The notes below the pieces were generated by a model that did not search any database, had not been told where the DNA came from, and saw nothing but the letters and a program-made list of their open reading frames with translations. This document shows, in pieces, positions 9,030-18,721 of a stretch of DNA of 64,000 nt. Origin of the DNA: Halosimplex salinum (GTDB taxonomy: Archaea > Halobacteriota > Halobacteria > Halobacteriales > Haloarculaceae); NCBI RefSeq assembly GCF_003730195.1, contig NZ_QWGG01000011.1, positions 62,001 to 126,000 of the forward strand. Reading direction: 5' to 3'. The translations under genes were made by a program, and so were the position numbers. Numbering within the stretch: position 1 is the first letter of the stretch; every line of letters starts with the position of its first letter.

Positions 9030-9329
9030 ATGCACATCGAACTCGTCATCGCAAAGCTCGTCACAGTCGGACTGGGACTGCTAATAACGTACCAAGCGTT
9101 TCGTGGGTACAGAGTCCACGGTAGCGAACCGATGCTGTACGTCGCTATCGGGTTCCTTTTCATCAGTGTCGGGTCCGTAATCGAAGGCATCCTCTTCGAC
9201 GTCGTCGGGCTGTCCATCTTCGTGGCCGGGACGATTCAGACTGCTATTGTCGCGGTGGGCATGCTTATCATCCTCTACTCGTTATACGGACGAATGTCTC
9301 AACCGACAGATGGAGGGGGTGACTCATGA
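9030..9329 (+). CDS. Small membrane protein (DUF7521-like)
   Basis: The 99-aa protein has three transmembrane segments. Shared features with the copies at 9326 and 15154 include I-T/A-Y-Q-A-F/Y-R-G-Y near the end of helix 1 and a Gly-rich third segment. This family occurs in haloarchaea next to winged-helix regulators; function is unknown. It lies 2 nt after the regulator, and its stop overlaps the next ATG by 4 nt, so it is one transcription unit. Confidence 0.75.
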   Translation: MHIELVIAKLVTVGLGLLITYQAFRGYRVHGSEPMLYVAIGFLFISVGSVIEGILFDVVGLSIFVAGTIQTAIVAVGMLIILYSLYGRMSQPTDGGGDS

Positions 9330-9601
9330 CTAGTGGGTGGGAAGTTACGCTAATTGGAGTCCGTGTCTTTCTCCTCTTATTGGGCGTTGCGACGACAACA
9401 ATCAGTTTTCGCGCCTATCGTCAGGAACAGACTCGATACTTACGTGATGCAACGATCGGCTTCGGATTCATTACACTCGGCGTCCTCATAGAGGGGTTTC
9501 TCTATCAATTTTCAGCATTAACACTCACACAGGTTCATATCGCTGAATCCGTCGCGTTGGTATGTGGATTCACTGTCCTCCTCTGGTCTTTTATTCGGTG
9601 A
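9326..9601 (+). CDS. Small membrane protein, paralogue of the preceding gene
   Basis: A 91-aa protein with three hydrophobic segments and the same layout as the upstream DUF7521-like protein (SFRAYRQEQTRYLRDATIGFGFI aligns with its second-helix entry). The ATG overlaps the previous stop codon (ATGA), so the two are probably co-translated and may form a hetero-oligomer. Function is unknown. Confidence 0.7.
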   Translation: MTSGWEVTLIGVRVFLLLLGVATTTISFRAYRQEQTRYLRDATIGFGFITLGVLIEGFLYQFSALTLTQVHIAESVALVCGFTVLLWSFIR

Positions 9602-9697
9602 GTCCAGGGACATCCTCACAGAAAACTGAATCCTGATTCCCATCGAATCGGATTCGGGGGGAGATTGATATCGTTGCCTATCACATATTCAACTACT

Positions 9698-12481
9698 GTG
9701 ACTGATCCGCTCCCATTCGATGCTGTCCGCGAACTCGACGTCGACGGGACGACGTACAAGATAGCCGATCTTCGAGCACTCGAAGAACAGGGCCTCTGTG
9801 ACCTCGACACGCTCCCGGTGAGCATCCGTATCCTCCTCGAGTCGGTGCTCCGAAACGCCAACGGCGAAACCGTTACTGCGGCGGATGTCAGGAATGCTGC
9901 TGGCTGGGAGCCAGACGTACCGGACGCAGAGGTTCCGTTCTCTCCATCACGAGTCGTCCTACAGGATCTCACCGGCGTGCCCGCGGTCGTCGACCTGGCG
10001 GCCCTTCGATCCGAAGTCGACCGCAAAGACCGGGATCCTACCCTGGTCGAACCGGAGATTCCTATTGATCTCGTGATCGACCACAGCGTCCAGGTCGACT
10101 ACTTCGACTCCGAGGACGCCTACGAAAAGAACGTCGAACTGGAGTACGAGCGAAACGCCGAACGGTATCGCGCGATCAAGTGGGCGCAGAACGCCTTCGA
10201 GAACTTCAACGTCGTCCCGCCGGGAACCGGTATCGTCCACCAGGTGAATCTCGAGCATCTGGGTCGGGTCGTCCACGCCCGCGAGCAAAACGGCGAGAAC
10301 TGGCTCCTGCCGGACACGCTCGTCGGCACGGACAGCCACACCCCGATGATCGGTGGCATCGGTGTGGTCGGGTGGGGCGTCGGCGGCATCGAAGCGGAAG
10401 CGGCGATGCTCGGTCAGCCGGTCACGATGAAACTCCCCGAGGTCGTCGGCGTCCGTCTCGAAGGCGAATTACCCGAGGGTGCGACGGCGACGGATCTCGT
10501 GCTCCACATTACCGAACGGCTCCGCGAGGTCGGCGTCGTCGACCGGTTCGTGGAATTCTTCGGTCCTGGTGTGGAGAACCTCACAGTCCCCGACCGGGCC
10601 ACGATCGCCAATATGGCGCCCGAACAGGGCTCGACGATCAGTATGTTCCCGGTCGACGAGCAGACGCTCGAGTATCTCGAACTCACCGGGCGTGATCCCG
10701 ACCACGTCGACCTCGTTCGCGAGTACCTCGAATCTCAAGGTCTATTCGGGGAACAGGAACCAGAATATACTGAGGTCATCGAGTTCGACCTCTCGACAGT
10801 CGAACCGAGTCTAGCCGGACACAAGCGGCCACAGGACCGGATTCCGATGGGGGACGTTAAACAGAGCTTCCGGGGACTTCTCCACGGGGAGTTCGAGGAC
10901 GACCTCGATGATGTCGACGAGGACGCATTGCAGCGGTGGCTCGGTGAGGGTGGTACAGCTGGTGCGGAGACCGATGGCGGCGTTCAGGTTGAACCCGAAT
11001 CGGAACTGCACCCGTTAACCAAACGCGTCGAGGTCGACCTCGACGGTGAGACGGTCGAAATTGGACACGGAGATGTCCTCGTCAGCGCCATCACGAGCTG
11101 TACGAACACGTCGAACCCGTCGGTGATGATCGCTGCTGGACTGCTCGCCCAGAACGCCGTCGAGAAAGGCCTGGACATCCCGCCGTACGTCAAGACGAGT
11201 CTCGCACCGGGTAGCCGTGTCGTCACGCAGTATCTCGAAGAATCGGGGCTGCTTCCGTATCTCGAAGAGCTCGGGTACGCCGTCGTCGGTTACGGCTGTA
11301 CCACCTGTATCGGCAACGCCGGACCACTTCCCGACCCGATCGAACAGGCCATCGACGACCACGACCTCTGGACGACGAGCGTTCTCTCCGGGAACCGGAA
11401 CTTCGAGGCGCGTATCCACCCGAAGATCCGCGCAAACTACCTCGCAAGTCCGCCGCTCGTCGTCGCCTACGGACTCGCAGGACGGATGGATATCGATCTC
11501 GAACACGAGCCGCTGGGCACCGACGCTGAGGGTAACCCAGTCTATCTGGCGGACATCTGGCCGGACGCAGCGGACGTACAGGCCACAATCCACGAGAACG
11601 TCTCTCCGGAGATGTTCGAGGAGAAGTACGCCTCCGTGTTCGAGGGCGATGAGCGATGGGCTGCTCTCGACGCGCCCACGGGTGACGTCTACGAGTGGGA
11701 TGAGGACTCGACGTACATCCGTGAACCGCCGTTCTTCAAGGACTTCCCGGTAGAGAAACCCGGCGTCGCCGATATCGAGGACGCACGCTGTCTACTGAGG
11801 CTCGGCGATACTGTTACGACCGACCACATCAGTCCAGCCGGCCCGTTCGGTCCCGACCTCCCCGCAGGTCAGTGGCTGCTCGATCACGGTGTCGAGCCAC
11901 ACGAGTTCAACACCTACGGCGCACGTCGGGGCAATCACGAGGTGATGATGCGGGGGACGTTCGCCAACGTCCGAATCGAGAACGAGATGCTCGACGACGT
12001 CGAGGGTGGCTACACGATCCACCACCCGACCGACGAACAAGCCACGGTGTTCGAAGCTAGTCGACGCTATCGGGACGAGGGGATACCGCTCGTCGTGATG
12101 GCTGGCGAGGAGTTCGGAACTGGGTCTAGCCGGGACTGGGCGGCGAAAGGAACGGACCTGCTCGGTGTTCGCGCAACCATCGCCGGGAGTTATGAGCGCA
12201 TCTATCGCGACAACCTCGTTGGCATGGGTGTGCTCCCCCTACAGTTCGATGATGGCGACTCGTGGGAATCTCTCGGTCTGGATGGGTCGGAAGTCTTCAC
12301 GATCTACGGTCTCGATGAGGGGCTCGATGTGATGGACGAACTGACCGTTATCGCCGAGCGCGCGGACGGGTCGACTGTCGAGTTCCCGGTCACAGCACAG
12401 GTCGGCACGCCGGCCGCCGTGACCTATATCGAACACGGCGGCATCCTCCACTACGTCCTTAGACGGCTCCTCATGCGATAA
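9698..12481 (+). CDS. acnA: Aconitate hydratase (AcnA/IRP1 type)
   Basis: The 927-aa protein isomerises citrate and isocitrate in the TCA cycle using a [4Fe-4S] cluster. Visible family signatures are GTDSHTPMIGGIGVVGWGVGG, the first cluster cysteine in SCTNTSNPSV, the other two in YGCTTCIGNAGPL, and the C-terminal swivel-domain GSSRDWAAKGT. The length is typical of AcnA. The GTG at 9698 is preferred to a TTG at 9665. It is not obviously in an operon with its neighbours. Aconitase is normally a chromosomal core gene, so this copy may be a second or copper/oxidation-tolerant isoenzyme, or the window's left part may be chromosome-like. That last point is inference. Confidence 0.95.
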   Translation: MTDPLPFDAVRELDVDGTTYKIADLRALEEQGLCDLDTLPVSIRILLESVLRNANGETVTAADVRNAAGWEPDVPDAEVPFSPSRVVLQDLTGVPAVVDLAALRSEVDRKDRDPTLVEPEIPIDLVIDHSVQVDYFDSEDAYEKNVELEYERNAERYRAIKWAQNAFENFNVVPPGTGIVHQVNLEHLGRVVHAREQNGENWLLPDTLVGTDSHTPMIGGIGVVGWGVGGIEAEAAMLGQPVTMKLPEVVGVRLEGELPEGATATDLVLHITERLREVGVVDRFVEFFGPGVENLTVPDRATIANMAPEQGSTISMFPVDEQTLEYLELTGRDPDHVDLVREYLESQGLFGEQEPEYTEVIEFDLSTVEPSLAGHKRPQDRIPMGDVKQSFRGLLHGEFEDDLDDVDEDALQRWLGEGGTAGAETDGGVQVEPESELHPLTKRVEVDLDGETVEIGHGDVLVSAITSCTNTSNPSVMIAAGLLAQNAVEKGLDIPPYVKTSLAPGSRVVTQYLEESGLLPYLEELGYAVVGYGCTTCIGNAGPLPDPIEQAIDDHDLWTTSVLSGNRNFEARIHPKIRANYLASPPLVVAYGLAGRMDIDLEHEPLGTDAEGNPVYLADIWPDAADVQATIHENVSPEMFEEKYASVFEGDERWAALDAPTGDVYEWDEDSTYIREPPFFKDFPVEKPGVADIEDARCLLRLGDTVTTDHISPAGPFGPDLPAGQWLLDHGVEPHEFNTYGARRGNHEVMMRGTFANVRIENEMLDDVEGGYTIHHPTDEQATVFEASRRYRDEGIPLVVMAGEEFGTGSSRDWAAKGTDLLGVRATIAGSYERIYRDNLVGMGVLPLQFDDGDSWESLGLDGSEVFTIYGLDEGLDVMDELTVIAERADGSTVEFPVTAQVGTPAAVTYIEHGGILHYVLRRLLMR

Positions 12482-12529
12482 TCTCTCTCAACTGACTCTA
12501 TTTCTGGAAGCACAAGCAACACGAAAAAC

Positions 12530-12541
12530 TTTGAGTCCAAA
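12530..12541. promoter_or_regulatory. Dyad TTTGAGTCCAAA in a convergent intergenic gap
   Basis: Resembles the dyads at 5450-5462 and 16026-16037 (consensus TTTGRRTCYAAA). Here it lies between two converging gene ends, where a promoter role is unlikely, which weakens the operator reading of the family. Confidence 0.25.
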
Positions 12542-12549
12542 TTAGCGTT

Positions 12550-13050
12550 TCAATCGTGCGTAGACTCTGTTCGGATGATGCCCGCTACGTTATCCATCTG
12601 AGCTGAAACGTGTGCGCTCTCACCAGCAACATGCGTAATTAAATCGTCCAGAGTGATCATCCCGATAACGCTCCCGTCTTCAACAACCGGGACGTGTCGA
12701 GCACCCGCTTCGTTCATTTGTCTCAGGACTTTTGGAATCTCAGCATCTGCTGGCACAGTAAGTGGGTCACGCGTCATCACGTCAGCAGCTCGTACGTCGT
12801 CTCCACTCGTCTCGGCTGTGAGCACACTTAACTCGCTTTCCTCGGTGAGCAGGTTAGCAATCAGGTCTCGATCGGTGATGATACCAGAGATCTGATCGGA
12901 TTCTTCGACGACCACGTACCTGGCACACCGCGATTGGGAGATCATCGTGTGAGCGATCTCGGCAACCGTGGCGTCAGGCGTGACACGGGCGACCGACTCA
13001 TCAGCAATACGACCAATATCCATCCGGAGGTCAGTTGGTCTGGTACCCAT
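12550..13050 (-). CDS. Tandem CBS-domain protein
   Basis: The 166-aa protein consists of two CBS motifs. Each has the characteristic pattern: D-A-T-V-A-E-I-A...YVVVEESDQISGIITDRDLI, and D-A-E-I-P-K-V-L-R-Q-M...HVPVVEDGSVIGMITLDDLI. Stand-alone CBS pairs bind adenine nucleotides and act as energy or stress sensors; the partner is unknown. It is divergent from the universal stress protein gene, with a 184-bp shared control region, which suggests joint stress control. Confidence 0.9.
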   Translation of the reverse strand: MGTRPTDLRMDIGRIADESVARVTPDATVAEIAHTMISQSRCARYVVVEESDQISGIITDRDLIANLLTEESELSVLTAETSGDDVRAADVMTRDPLTVPADAEIPKVLRQMNEAGARHVPVVEDGSVIGMITLDDLITHVAGESAHVSAQMDNVAGIIRTESTHD

Positions 13051-13234
13051 GCTAATCAGTACGACTCATAACAGGAAATAGCTTAGCATCAGCTGGTCGT
13101 CATAGAAATCCTCCACTCTTCAACCGTGAGAGACGACAATCTCCAAACTTTGTGAAGTTACAAAAAGTGTTACCAGCTACGCCACTATCCAAGAGCGCTG
13201 GCTTTTATAATCTAGTCTCAATAAGTAAAGAGAA

Positions 13235-13684
13235 ATGTACGATACGGTTTTGCTCTCGACTGACGGGACAGTTGCTTCTGAGGAAGCTGAATCCCATGCT
13301 ATCGCGCTAGCAGAGGCCCATAATGCCGATCTCCATGTTCTGTATGTAGTCGATGAGGACGTCGTAACAGCATACAGCGGTGACGAGTACGTTGATGAAG
13401 CCGAAGGCCCAGAACATGGCCTCGAAGAACTTGGAACGGAAACAATCGCAGACATCCAATATAAAGCGAAGGAGGTCGGTGTCAATGTTGTCAAAGCAAT
13501 TGAGCACGGCCGACCGGCTGAGACGATTGTACGGTATGCTGATGCCGAAGATATGGATCTACTTGTACTTGGAACGAAACACCGGCCGGAAGAATACCGG
13601 GCCTTGCTCGGAAGCGTGACCGACCGCGTCCTTCGATTGACGACCCGCCCAGCGACCGTCGTGAAGACGGAAGTCGACGAATAG
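13235..13684 (+). CDS. UspA-family universal stress protein
   Basis: The 149-aa protein has the Usp fold: an N-terminal strand YDTVLLSTDG and a C-terminal nucleotide-binding segment beginning L-V-L-G-T-K-H and ending L-L-G-S-V-T-D-R-V-L, approximating the G-x2-G-x9-G-S/T ATP motif with one glycine changed. A TATA-like TTTTATAATC near 13203 precedes the ATG by about 30 nt, which fits a leaderless or nearly leaderless haloarchaeal transcript. It is a stress-associated nucleotide-binding protein of unknown precise task. Confidence 0.9.
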   Translation: MYDTVLLSTDGTVASEEAESHAIALAEAHNADLHVLYVVDEDVVTAYSGDEYVDEAEGPEHGLEELGTETIADIQYKAKEVGVNVVKAIEHGRPAETIVRYADAEDMDLLVLGTKHRPEEYRALLGSVTDRVLRLTTRPATVVKTEVDE

Positions 13685-13695
13685 GGGAAGAACAG

Positions 13696-14094
13696 TCAGT
13701 AACGGCCGCCGTCAGGCGTGAGTCGGGCGCGCCGGCGTTCGAACTCCTCGTCGTCGATTTCGCCGCGAGCGTACCGTTCCTGGAGGACAGCGAGTGCGCT
13801 ATCCTCGGTGGGGCCGTCCGATGGCGACCGCGTTGTCAGCCAGTAGACGATGTAGACGGGAAGGGCGATCAGAAGTGCCATCCACAGCAAACCGATCAAC
13901 ATCATCCCCCAGCTCCATATTCCCCACCCGGCCATGTGACCATCATTCCACATCCCGTCATGCCAGTCCCACATCACTGTATCTGGAACAGCAGCGTGCG
14001 TCAGAGTCATTCCAATGATGACGGCTAGCGTCAGTGCTCCGATGACGATGAGTCCCAGAGAACGAATCCCGCGTGCTTGAATTGGATTTTGCAT
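13696..14094 (-). CDS. Membrane protein with C-terminal SHOCT domain
   Basis: The 132-aa protein has two transmembrane segments: one near residues 10-30, and one at about 58-85 after a Trp/His/Met-rich segment (MWDWHDGMWNDGHMAGWGIW). It ends in a SHOCT oligomerisation motif (LQERYARGEIDDEEFERRRARL). The Met/His/Trp-rich external loop could bind metal, which would suit the copper island; that is inference. It lies 30 nt after the DoxX gene on the same strand and is probably in the same transcript. Confidence 0.8.
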   Translation of the reverse strand: MQNPIQARGIRSLGLIVIGALTLAVIIGMTLTHAAVPDTVMWDWHDGMWNDGHMAGWGIWSWGMMLIGLLWMALLIALPVYIVYWLTTRSPSDGPTEDSALAVLQERYARGEIDDEEFERRRARLTPDGGRY

Positions 14095-14124
14095 TATTGT
14101 ACTCCTGAAGAGAGTTCGGCGTGG

Positions 14125-14685
14125 TTAGCCGAGGATGTATTCGAGGGCGGGGTAGCGCTCAACGAGCGTCTCGCCACCGACGTCGTAGTTCTCGATGTAC
14201 TGGTCGAGGCCCAGGATGCGGCCCGCGGCGAACGCGGCGACCGCGAGGAACACGAGCATGTACGCGAAGTCCCCGTTGATGAACCCGTGGCTCATGTCCC
14301 AGTTCCCGAAGTAGAACATGAGCATCATGAGCGCGCCGAAGAACGCCGCGAGGCGGACGAACGCGCCGACGAGCAGGCCGAGGCCGATGAACAGCTCGCC
14401 CCACGGGACGGCCACGTTCGCGAACTCGACGAACCACGGCGTACTCCCCATCCACGCGAACATCCCCGCGAGCGGGTTGCCGTTCGTCGCCGCGACGTTC
14501 GTGAGGTAACCGCCCGCGGCGAACTCGCCGGTGATCTTCGTGAACCCGGAGTACGCGAACGCGTAGCCCATCATGAGACGGAGCGCGAGCACGAACCACG
14601 CACTGAGACTGTGAACTTTCCCGCCGACGGTCAGACCGCCGACTCTGCTCTCGAGCTGATTCATGCCGGAGTCGAGTGTGGACAT
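14125..14685 (-). CDS. DoxX-family membrane protein
   Basis: The 186-aa protein has four main transmembrane segments and DoxX-type features: RLMMGYAFAYSGFTKITG in the first segment and PWGELFIGLGLLVGAFVRLAA in the second. DoxX proteins are associated with quinone/thiosulfate redox or membrane stress responses; the role here is unknown. It is divergent from the second winged-helix/membrane-protein module and precedes the SHOCT gene. Confidence 0.85.
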   Translation of the reverse strand: MSTLDSGMNQLESRVGGLTVGGKVHSLSAWFVLALRLMMGYAFAYSGFTKITGEFAAGGYLTNVAATNGNPLAGMFAWMGSTPWFVEFANVAVPWGELFIGLGLLVGAFVRLAAFFGALMMLMFYFGNWDMSHGFINGDFAYMLVFLAVAAFAAGRILGLDQYIENYDVGGETLVERYPALEYILG

Positions 14686-14799
14686 AGTTATTGCACCTTC
14701 AACTATCAGTACGGAGGCAGAGACGATATAACGGCGAGCCGGCGTTCTGGGTCAGAAAATCGGCGGGCTATATTACGCTCCTGTCGCGAGTAGAGACGT

Positions 14800-15150
14800 G
14801 TGACTGAGGAGGCCGACCCGTCGGAAATCTTCGCGACACTCGACGACGAGTACGCCCGCGACATCCTCGTGGCGACGAAGACCGACCGCCTGTCTGCGAA
14901 GGAGCTCAGCGAGGAATGTGACATGTCACGCCCGACCGTCTCGCGCCGTGTCACCCGCCTCGTCGAGCAGGGCCTCCTCGAGGAGTATACGCACGTCGAC
15001 CCCGGGGGACGGCACTACAGCGAGTATGAGGCGCGCCTCGAACGCATCGAAATCCTCCTGCAGGCGGAGGGCTTCGACGTCAACATCGACATCCAGCCTG
15101 ACCCCGCCGACCGGATTACGACCATCTTCGAGGAAATGCGGGGAGACTGA
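14800..15150 (+). CDS. Winged-helix transcriptional regulator, paralogue of the 8677 gene
   Basis: The 116-aa protein starts at GTG. The HTH (ILVATKTDRLSAKELSEECD, then SRPTVSRRVTRLVEQGLLEEY) and a C-terminal FDVNIDIQPDPADRITTIFEEMR match the regulator at 8677 in layout and length. It is followed 3 nt later by a DUF7521-like membrane protein gene, so the regulator/membrane-protein module is present twice in this island. It is divergent from DoxX. Confidence 0.8.
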   Translation: MTEEADPSEIFATLDDEYARDILVATKTDRLSAKELSEECDMSRPTVSRRVTRLVEQGLLEEYTHVDPGGRHYSEYEARLERIEILLQAEGFDVNIDIQPDPADRITTIFEEMRGD

Positions 15151-15153
15151 ATC

Positions 15154-15429
15154 ATGGACCACACGCTATTCGTCATCGGCAAACTGTTCACGACCGCGTT
15201 AGCACTGGTCATCGCATATCAGGCCTATCGCGGGTACCAACGACATCACACGCAGTTACTCCTGTACGTCGCCGCCGGCTTCGCATTGGTCGGGCTTGGC
15301 GGCCTCCTTGAAGGCGTCCTCTTCGAACTCCTCCAGGTGTCGATCTTCGAAGCAGGATTCGTCGCAGCACTCGTCACCGCAGCCGGGATGCTGTCTATCC
15401 TCTACGCCCTGTATGCCCCGAATCCATAA
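15154..15429 (+). CDS. Small membrane protein (DUF7521-like)
   Basis: The 91-aa protein has three hydrophobic segments and is closely similar to the 9030 product: AYQAYRGYQRH versus TYQAFRGYRVH, GLLEGVLFELLQVSIFEAG versus SVIEGILFDVVGLSIFVAG. It is cotranscribed with the preceding regulator gene. Function is unknown. Confidence 0.75.
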   Translation: MDHTLFVIGKLFTTALALVIAYQAYRGYQRHHTQLLLYVAAGFALVGLGGLLEGVLFELLQVSIFEAGFVAALVTAAGMLSILYALYAPNP

Positions 15430-15566
15430 GGATTCAGGACGCCCATTCGACAAGCGGCCTCTGCGCGTCGTGCCCGGTTCGAAGCCGCTACTGTTCGGAC
15501 TCCCCTCGTTCTCGATAGTGTAGCGTCGCAGTGGGAGTTATATCCATATCGGTCGTACCATATCGT

Positions 15567-15962
15567 ATGATTCGAACACTCGTCGGTGTCCTCGGCGCTA
15601 TCTCAGCGCTGTTCCCGGACGAAATCGTCGAGCTCTTCGAGAAACTCGCCATTTCGAATCCAGACGAGGGAACAGTGAGAGGGTGGATACGTCCAGCAGT
15701 CCGGTCGGAGGGTGTTCTGATAGCTGCGCTTTCACTCTTTAACGGGCGAGCATACGCATTGCTGATGAATCTTACCGGCGTGTTCGGTGCGATAGTCCTC
15801 TTATTCCCCGACCTGTATCAGAGATTTGCCACCGCGTTCCTGTACGAGCGTCCAGAGTCGATAGAATGGAACGAGCGATTCCGCTTGGGCATTCGGGCTA
15901 TCGGCGCACTCTATGTCTTTTTAGCGGCGAAGACGTACAGGGAGCGTCACAACGATACTTGA
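15567..15962 (+). CDS. Membrane protein of unknown function
   Basis: The 131-aa protein has about three hydrophobic segments (residues 1-20, 57-90, 115-128) and is unrecognised. The ATG at 15567 is chosen because the upstream codons from the GTG at 15531 read as leader. No operon partner is evident: 138 nt separate it from the DUF7521 gene, and 146 nt separate it from the second copZ. Confidence 0.6.
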   Translation: MIRTLVGVLGAISALFPDEIVELFEKLAISNPDEGTVRGWIRPAVRSEGVLIAALSLFNGRAYALLMNLTGVFGAIVLLFPDLYQRFATAFLYERPESIEWNERFRLGIRAIGALYVFLAAKTYRERHNDT

Positions 15963-16025
15963 GCCTTCTCGCTATTGACACCTGGCGCATCCGATGTCTA
16001 GTTCGTTACGGCCGCAGGTATCACT

Positions 16026-16037
16026 TTGAATCTAAAG
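16026..16037. promoter_or_regulatory. Dyad TTTGAATCTAAA upstream of the second copZ
   Basis: Part of a longer inverted repeat ACTTTGAATCTAAAGT (16023-16038), about 72 nt upstream of the second copZ ATG. It matches the dyad upstream of copA at 5450-5462, which supports a common copper or metal operator. Confidence 0.4.
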
Positions 16038-16108
16038 TTTGAGTCCCACGATATCAGTATGTTCGAAGGGGAAATCCGCTAAAGAGAGGAGGCCGTGTGT
16101 ATCCCTGT

Positions 16109-16306
16109 ATGACGACGACGATCATCGTGGAAGGCATGACGTGCGGTCACTGTGAGCAGACGGTCGAAGAGGCCCTCGAAGAGGTATCCGGCGTGACTGA
16201 CGTGACCGTCGACAGGGAGAGCGAACAGGCGAGCGTCGATGGTGAGGCAAATGTCACAGCTCTCGTGGAGGCCGTCGAAGACGCCGGGTACACCGCTTAC
16301 GCCTGA
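16109..16306 (+). CDS. copZ: Second CopZ-like copper chaperone (HMA domain)
   Basis: A 65-aa HMA domain with G-M-T-C-G-H-C-E at the metal site, the same length and organisation as the chaperone at 6195. The ATG at 16109 is preferred over an upstream GTG. It is followed by the second metal ATPase gene after about 130 nt. It would deliver copper to that pump or to CopA. Confidence 0.9.
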   Translation: MTTTIIVEGMTCGHCEQTVEEALEEVSGVTDVTVDRESEQASVDGEANVTALVEAVEDAGYTAYA

Positions 16307-16438
16307 GAATCGCGCGGACCACTCCGAGACAACGGCCAACCGTTGTCTTTGAAGCTTCGCTACGCTGGTCCTGCTGTACAGTTTCAGTGGGGAAGATTCA
16401 GGGGGCCAGCGGATCCACCTCTACAGAGAATATGGGCT

Positions 16439-18721
16439 ATGGACGACCACAAAGATACAAATGAGAATCCCCCTGGAGGGGAACACCAGCAGGACGACAG
16501 CAGTCACCAGCACGAACACGGCGAGCAGGATGAATCGGACGCCGAGTCGGACGAGCAGCGGGTAGAACAGGAGCTACTGGAAGAAGAGGCACACCCTGCT
16601 GCGGAGAGTGAGACGGTGCTCGACGAGCAGCACGAGCACGCTGGACACGAGGGCGAAGGACACGACCACGGTTCCCATGAGGGCCACGGTGAGGGGCATG
16701 GCGGGATGCACGAGGGCCACGAGCAGATGTTCCGCCGGCGCTTCTTCGTCTCGACGCTCCTGTCGATCCCAGTCCTGCTATACAGCGAAATGCTGCAGGA
16801 GTGGCTCGGGTTCTCCGTCCCCGCGTTCCCGGGCAGCGAGTGGATCAACCCCGTCTTCGCGGTCATCGTCTTCGCGTACGGTGGGATGCCGTTCCTCCAG
16901 ATGGCGGTGCCGGAGCTGAAAGACCGGTCGCCGGGGATGATGACGTTGATCTCGATGGCGATCACCGTCGCGTTCGTCTACAGTCTCGCGAGCGTGGTCT
17001 TCCCGACGCAGTCTGCGTTTTTCTGGGAACTCGTCACGCTGATCGACATCATGCTGCTGGGCCACTGGATCGAGATGCGGTCGGTCCGGCGGGCCTCCAG
17101 CGCGGTCGACGAACTGGCGAAACTGATGCCAGACACCGCCGAGCGTATTACCGACGACGGAGAAACCGAGGAGGTTCCCGTCAGGGAGCTCTCGGAAGGC
17201 GATCTCGTGCTCGTCCGGCCGGGCGCAAGTGTCCCTGCTGACGGCACCGTCGAGGAAGGTGATTCGGACGTCAACGAGTCGATGATCACTGGCGAGTCCA
17301 AGCCCGTCTCGAAGGAGCCTGGCGACGAGGTCATCGGCGGCACCATCAACGGCGATGGTAGTCTCCGCGTCCGTGTTGGCGCGACGGGCGAGGAGACGAC
17401 GCTGGCGGGCATCATGCGTCTCGTCGAGGAAGCCCAGCAGAGCAAGTCCAAGACGCAGGTACTGGCCGACCGGGCGGCAGGCTGGCTGTTCTACGTCGCG
17501 CTCGGGGCGGCAGTCGTGACGGCGATTGCGTGGACCGTCGCGGTCTCGTTCGACGCGACCGTCATCGAGCGAGTCGTGACGGTGCTCGTCATCGCCTGCC
17601 CGCACGCCCTCGGGCTCGCCATTCCGCTGGTCGTCGCGATCAACACGTCGCTCGCCGCTCGCAACGGGATGCTCGTTCGCGACCGCATCGCGATGGAAGA
17701 CGCACGGAATCTGGACGCGATCATCTTCGACAAGACAGGGACGCTTACCGAGGGCGAACACGGCGTCGTGGATATGGCGACCGTCAACGGCGTCGACGAG
17801 GACGACGCGCTCGGGCTGGCGGCAGCCGTCGAGAGTGACTCCGAACACATGATCGCGCGAGCGATTCGCGAGGCCGCCGACGAGCGAGACCTAACTACTC
17901 CCGACGCGACCGCCTTCGAGGCGATCAAAGGGCGAGGGGTTCGCGCAAACGTCGATGGAAACGAGGTGTACGTCGGTGGGCCGAACCTGTTGACCCAGCT
18001 CGATAGCGAGATCCCCGCCCATCTCCAGCGCTTCGCTGACGAGGCGGGACAGAACGCTCAAACGGTGGTGTATCTCGTTCGTGACAGTGAGTTGATCGCC
18101 GCGTTCGCGATGGCCGACGTAATCCGTGAAGAGAGTTTCCGCGTCGTCGACGCCCTCCACGATCTGGGAATCGAAGTGGCGATGCTGACTGGCGACTCCC
18201 AGGACGTCGCCAACGCTGTCGCTGACGAACTGGGCATCGACACGGTGTTCGCCGAGGTCCTCCCTGAAGACAAAGACGAGAAAGTCCAGGAACTCCAAGA
18301 CCAGGGGAAGCTCGTGGGGATGGTTGGTGACGGTGTAAACGATGCGCCGGCGCTGACGCGAGCCGACGTCGGGATCGCCATCGGGAGCGGCACCGACGTC
18401 GCCGTCCAGTCGGCGGATGTCATTCTCGTGCAGAACAACCCGATGGATGTAGTGCGACTCGTGAAACTCAGTAAGGCGAGCTACCGGAAGATGCAGGAGA
18501 ACATCGTCTGGGCCGCCGGCTACAACGTGTTCGCGATTCCGCTCGCAGCAGGCGTGTTGGCACCGATCGGGATTCTGCTGTCTCCCGCTGTGGGTGCGCT
18601 TCTGATGTCGTTGAGTACAGTAATCGTCGCCATCAACGCGCAACTGCTCCGCCGGGTGGATCTATCCATCCCCGAGCTTCCAGGAGTGACACCATCCACT
18701 AGCACCCAAACTGCAGACTGA
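16439..18721 (+). CDS. copB: CopB-like P1B-type ATPase, CPH type, His-rich N-terminus
   Basis: The 760-aa protein is a heavy-metal translocating ATPase. Instead of HMA domains it has an N-terminal His/Glu-rich tail (residues about 1-95, with [20 protein letters not shown]) expected to bind metal. The transmembrane site is CPH ([12 protein letters not shown]), the P1B-3 signature, usually linked with copper(II) or silver. The phosphorylation motif [17 protein letters not shown] in place of SEHP, and [11 protein letters not shown] are present. It has the expected eight transmembrane segments. The ATG at 16439 is preferred to 16343, because the intervening codons look non-coding. It complements CopA at 2769-5375. 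Confidence 0.93.
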   Translation: MDDHKDTNENPPGGEHQQDDSSHQHEHGEQDESDAESDEQRVEQELLEEEAHPAAESETVLDEQHEHAGHEGEGHDHGSHEGHGEGHGGMHEGHEQMFRRRFFVSTLLSIPVLLYSEMLQEWLGFSVPAFPGSEWINPVFAVIVFAYGGMPFLQMAVPELKDRSPGMMTLISMAITVAFVYSLASVVFPTQSAFFWELVTLIDIMLLGHWIEMRSVRRASSAVDELAKLMPDTAERITDDGETEEVPVRELSEGDLVLVRPGASVPADGTVEEGDSDVNESMITGESKPVSKEPGDEVIGGTINGDGSLRVRVGATGEETTLAGIMRLVEEAQQSKSKTQVLADRAAGWLFYVALGAAVVTAIAWTVAVSFDATVIERVVTVLVIACPHALGLAIPLVVAINTSLAARNGMLVRDRIAMEDARNLDAIIFDKTGTLTEGEHGVVDMATVNGVDEDDALGLAAAVESDSEHMIARAIREAADERDLTTPDATAFEAIKGRGVRANVDGNEVYVGGPNLLTQLDSEIPAHLQRFADEAGQNAQTVVYLVRDSELIAAFAMADVIREESFRVVDALHDLGIEVAMLTGDSQDVANAVADELGIDTVFAEVLPEDKDEKVQELQDQGKLVGMVGDGVNDAPALTRADVGIAIGSGTDVAVQSADVILVQNNPMDVVRLVKLSKASYRKMQENIVWAAGYNVFAIPLAAGVLAPIGILLSPAVGALLMSLSTVIVAINAQLLRRVDLSIPELPGVTPSTSTQTAD

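Noticed and set aside
14077-14793. 238-aa plus-strand frame over the DoxX gene
   Set aside because: A GC-driven antisense shadow of DoxX with low-complexity Glu/Arg/Val composition.
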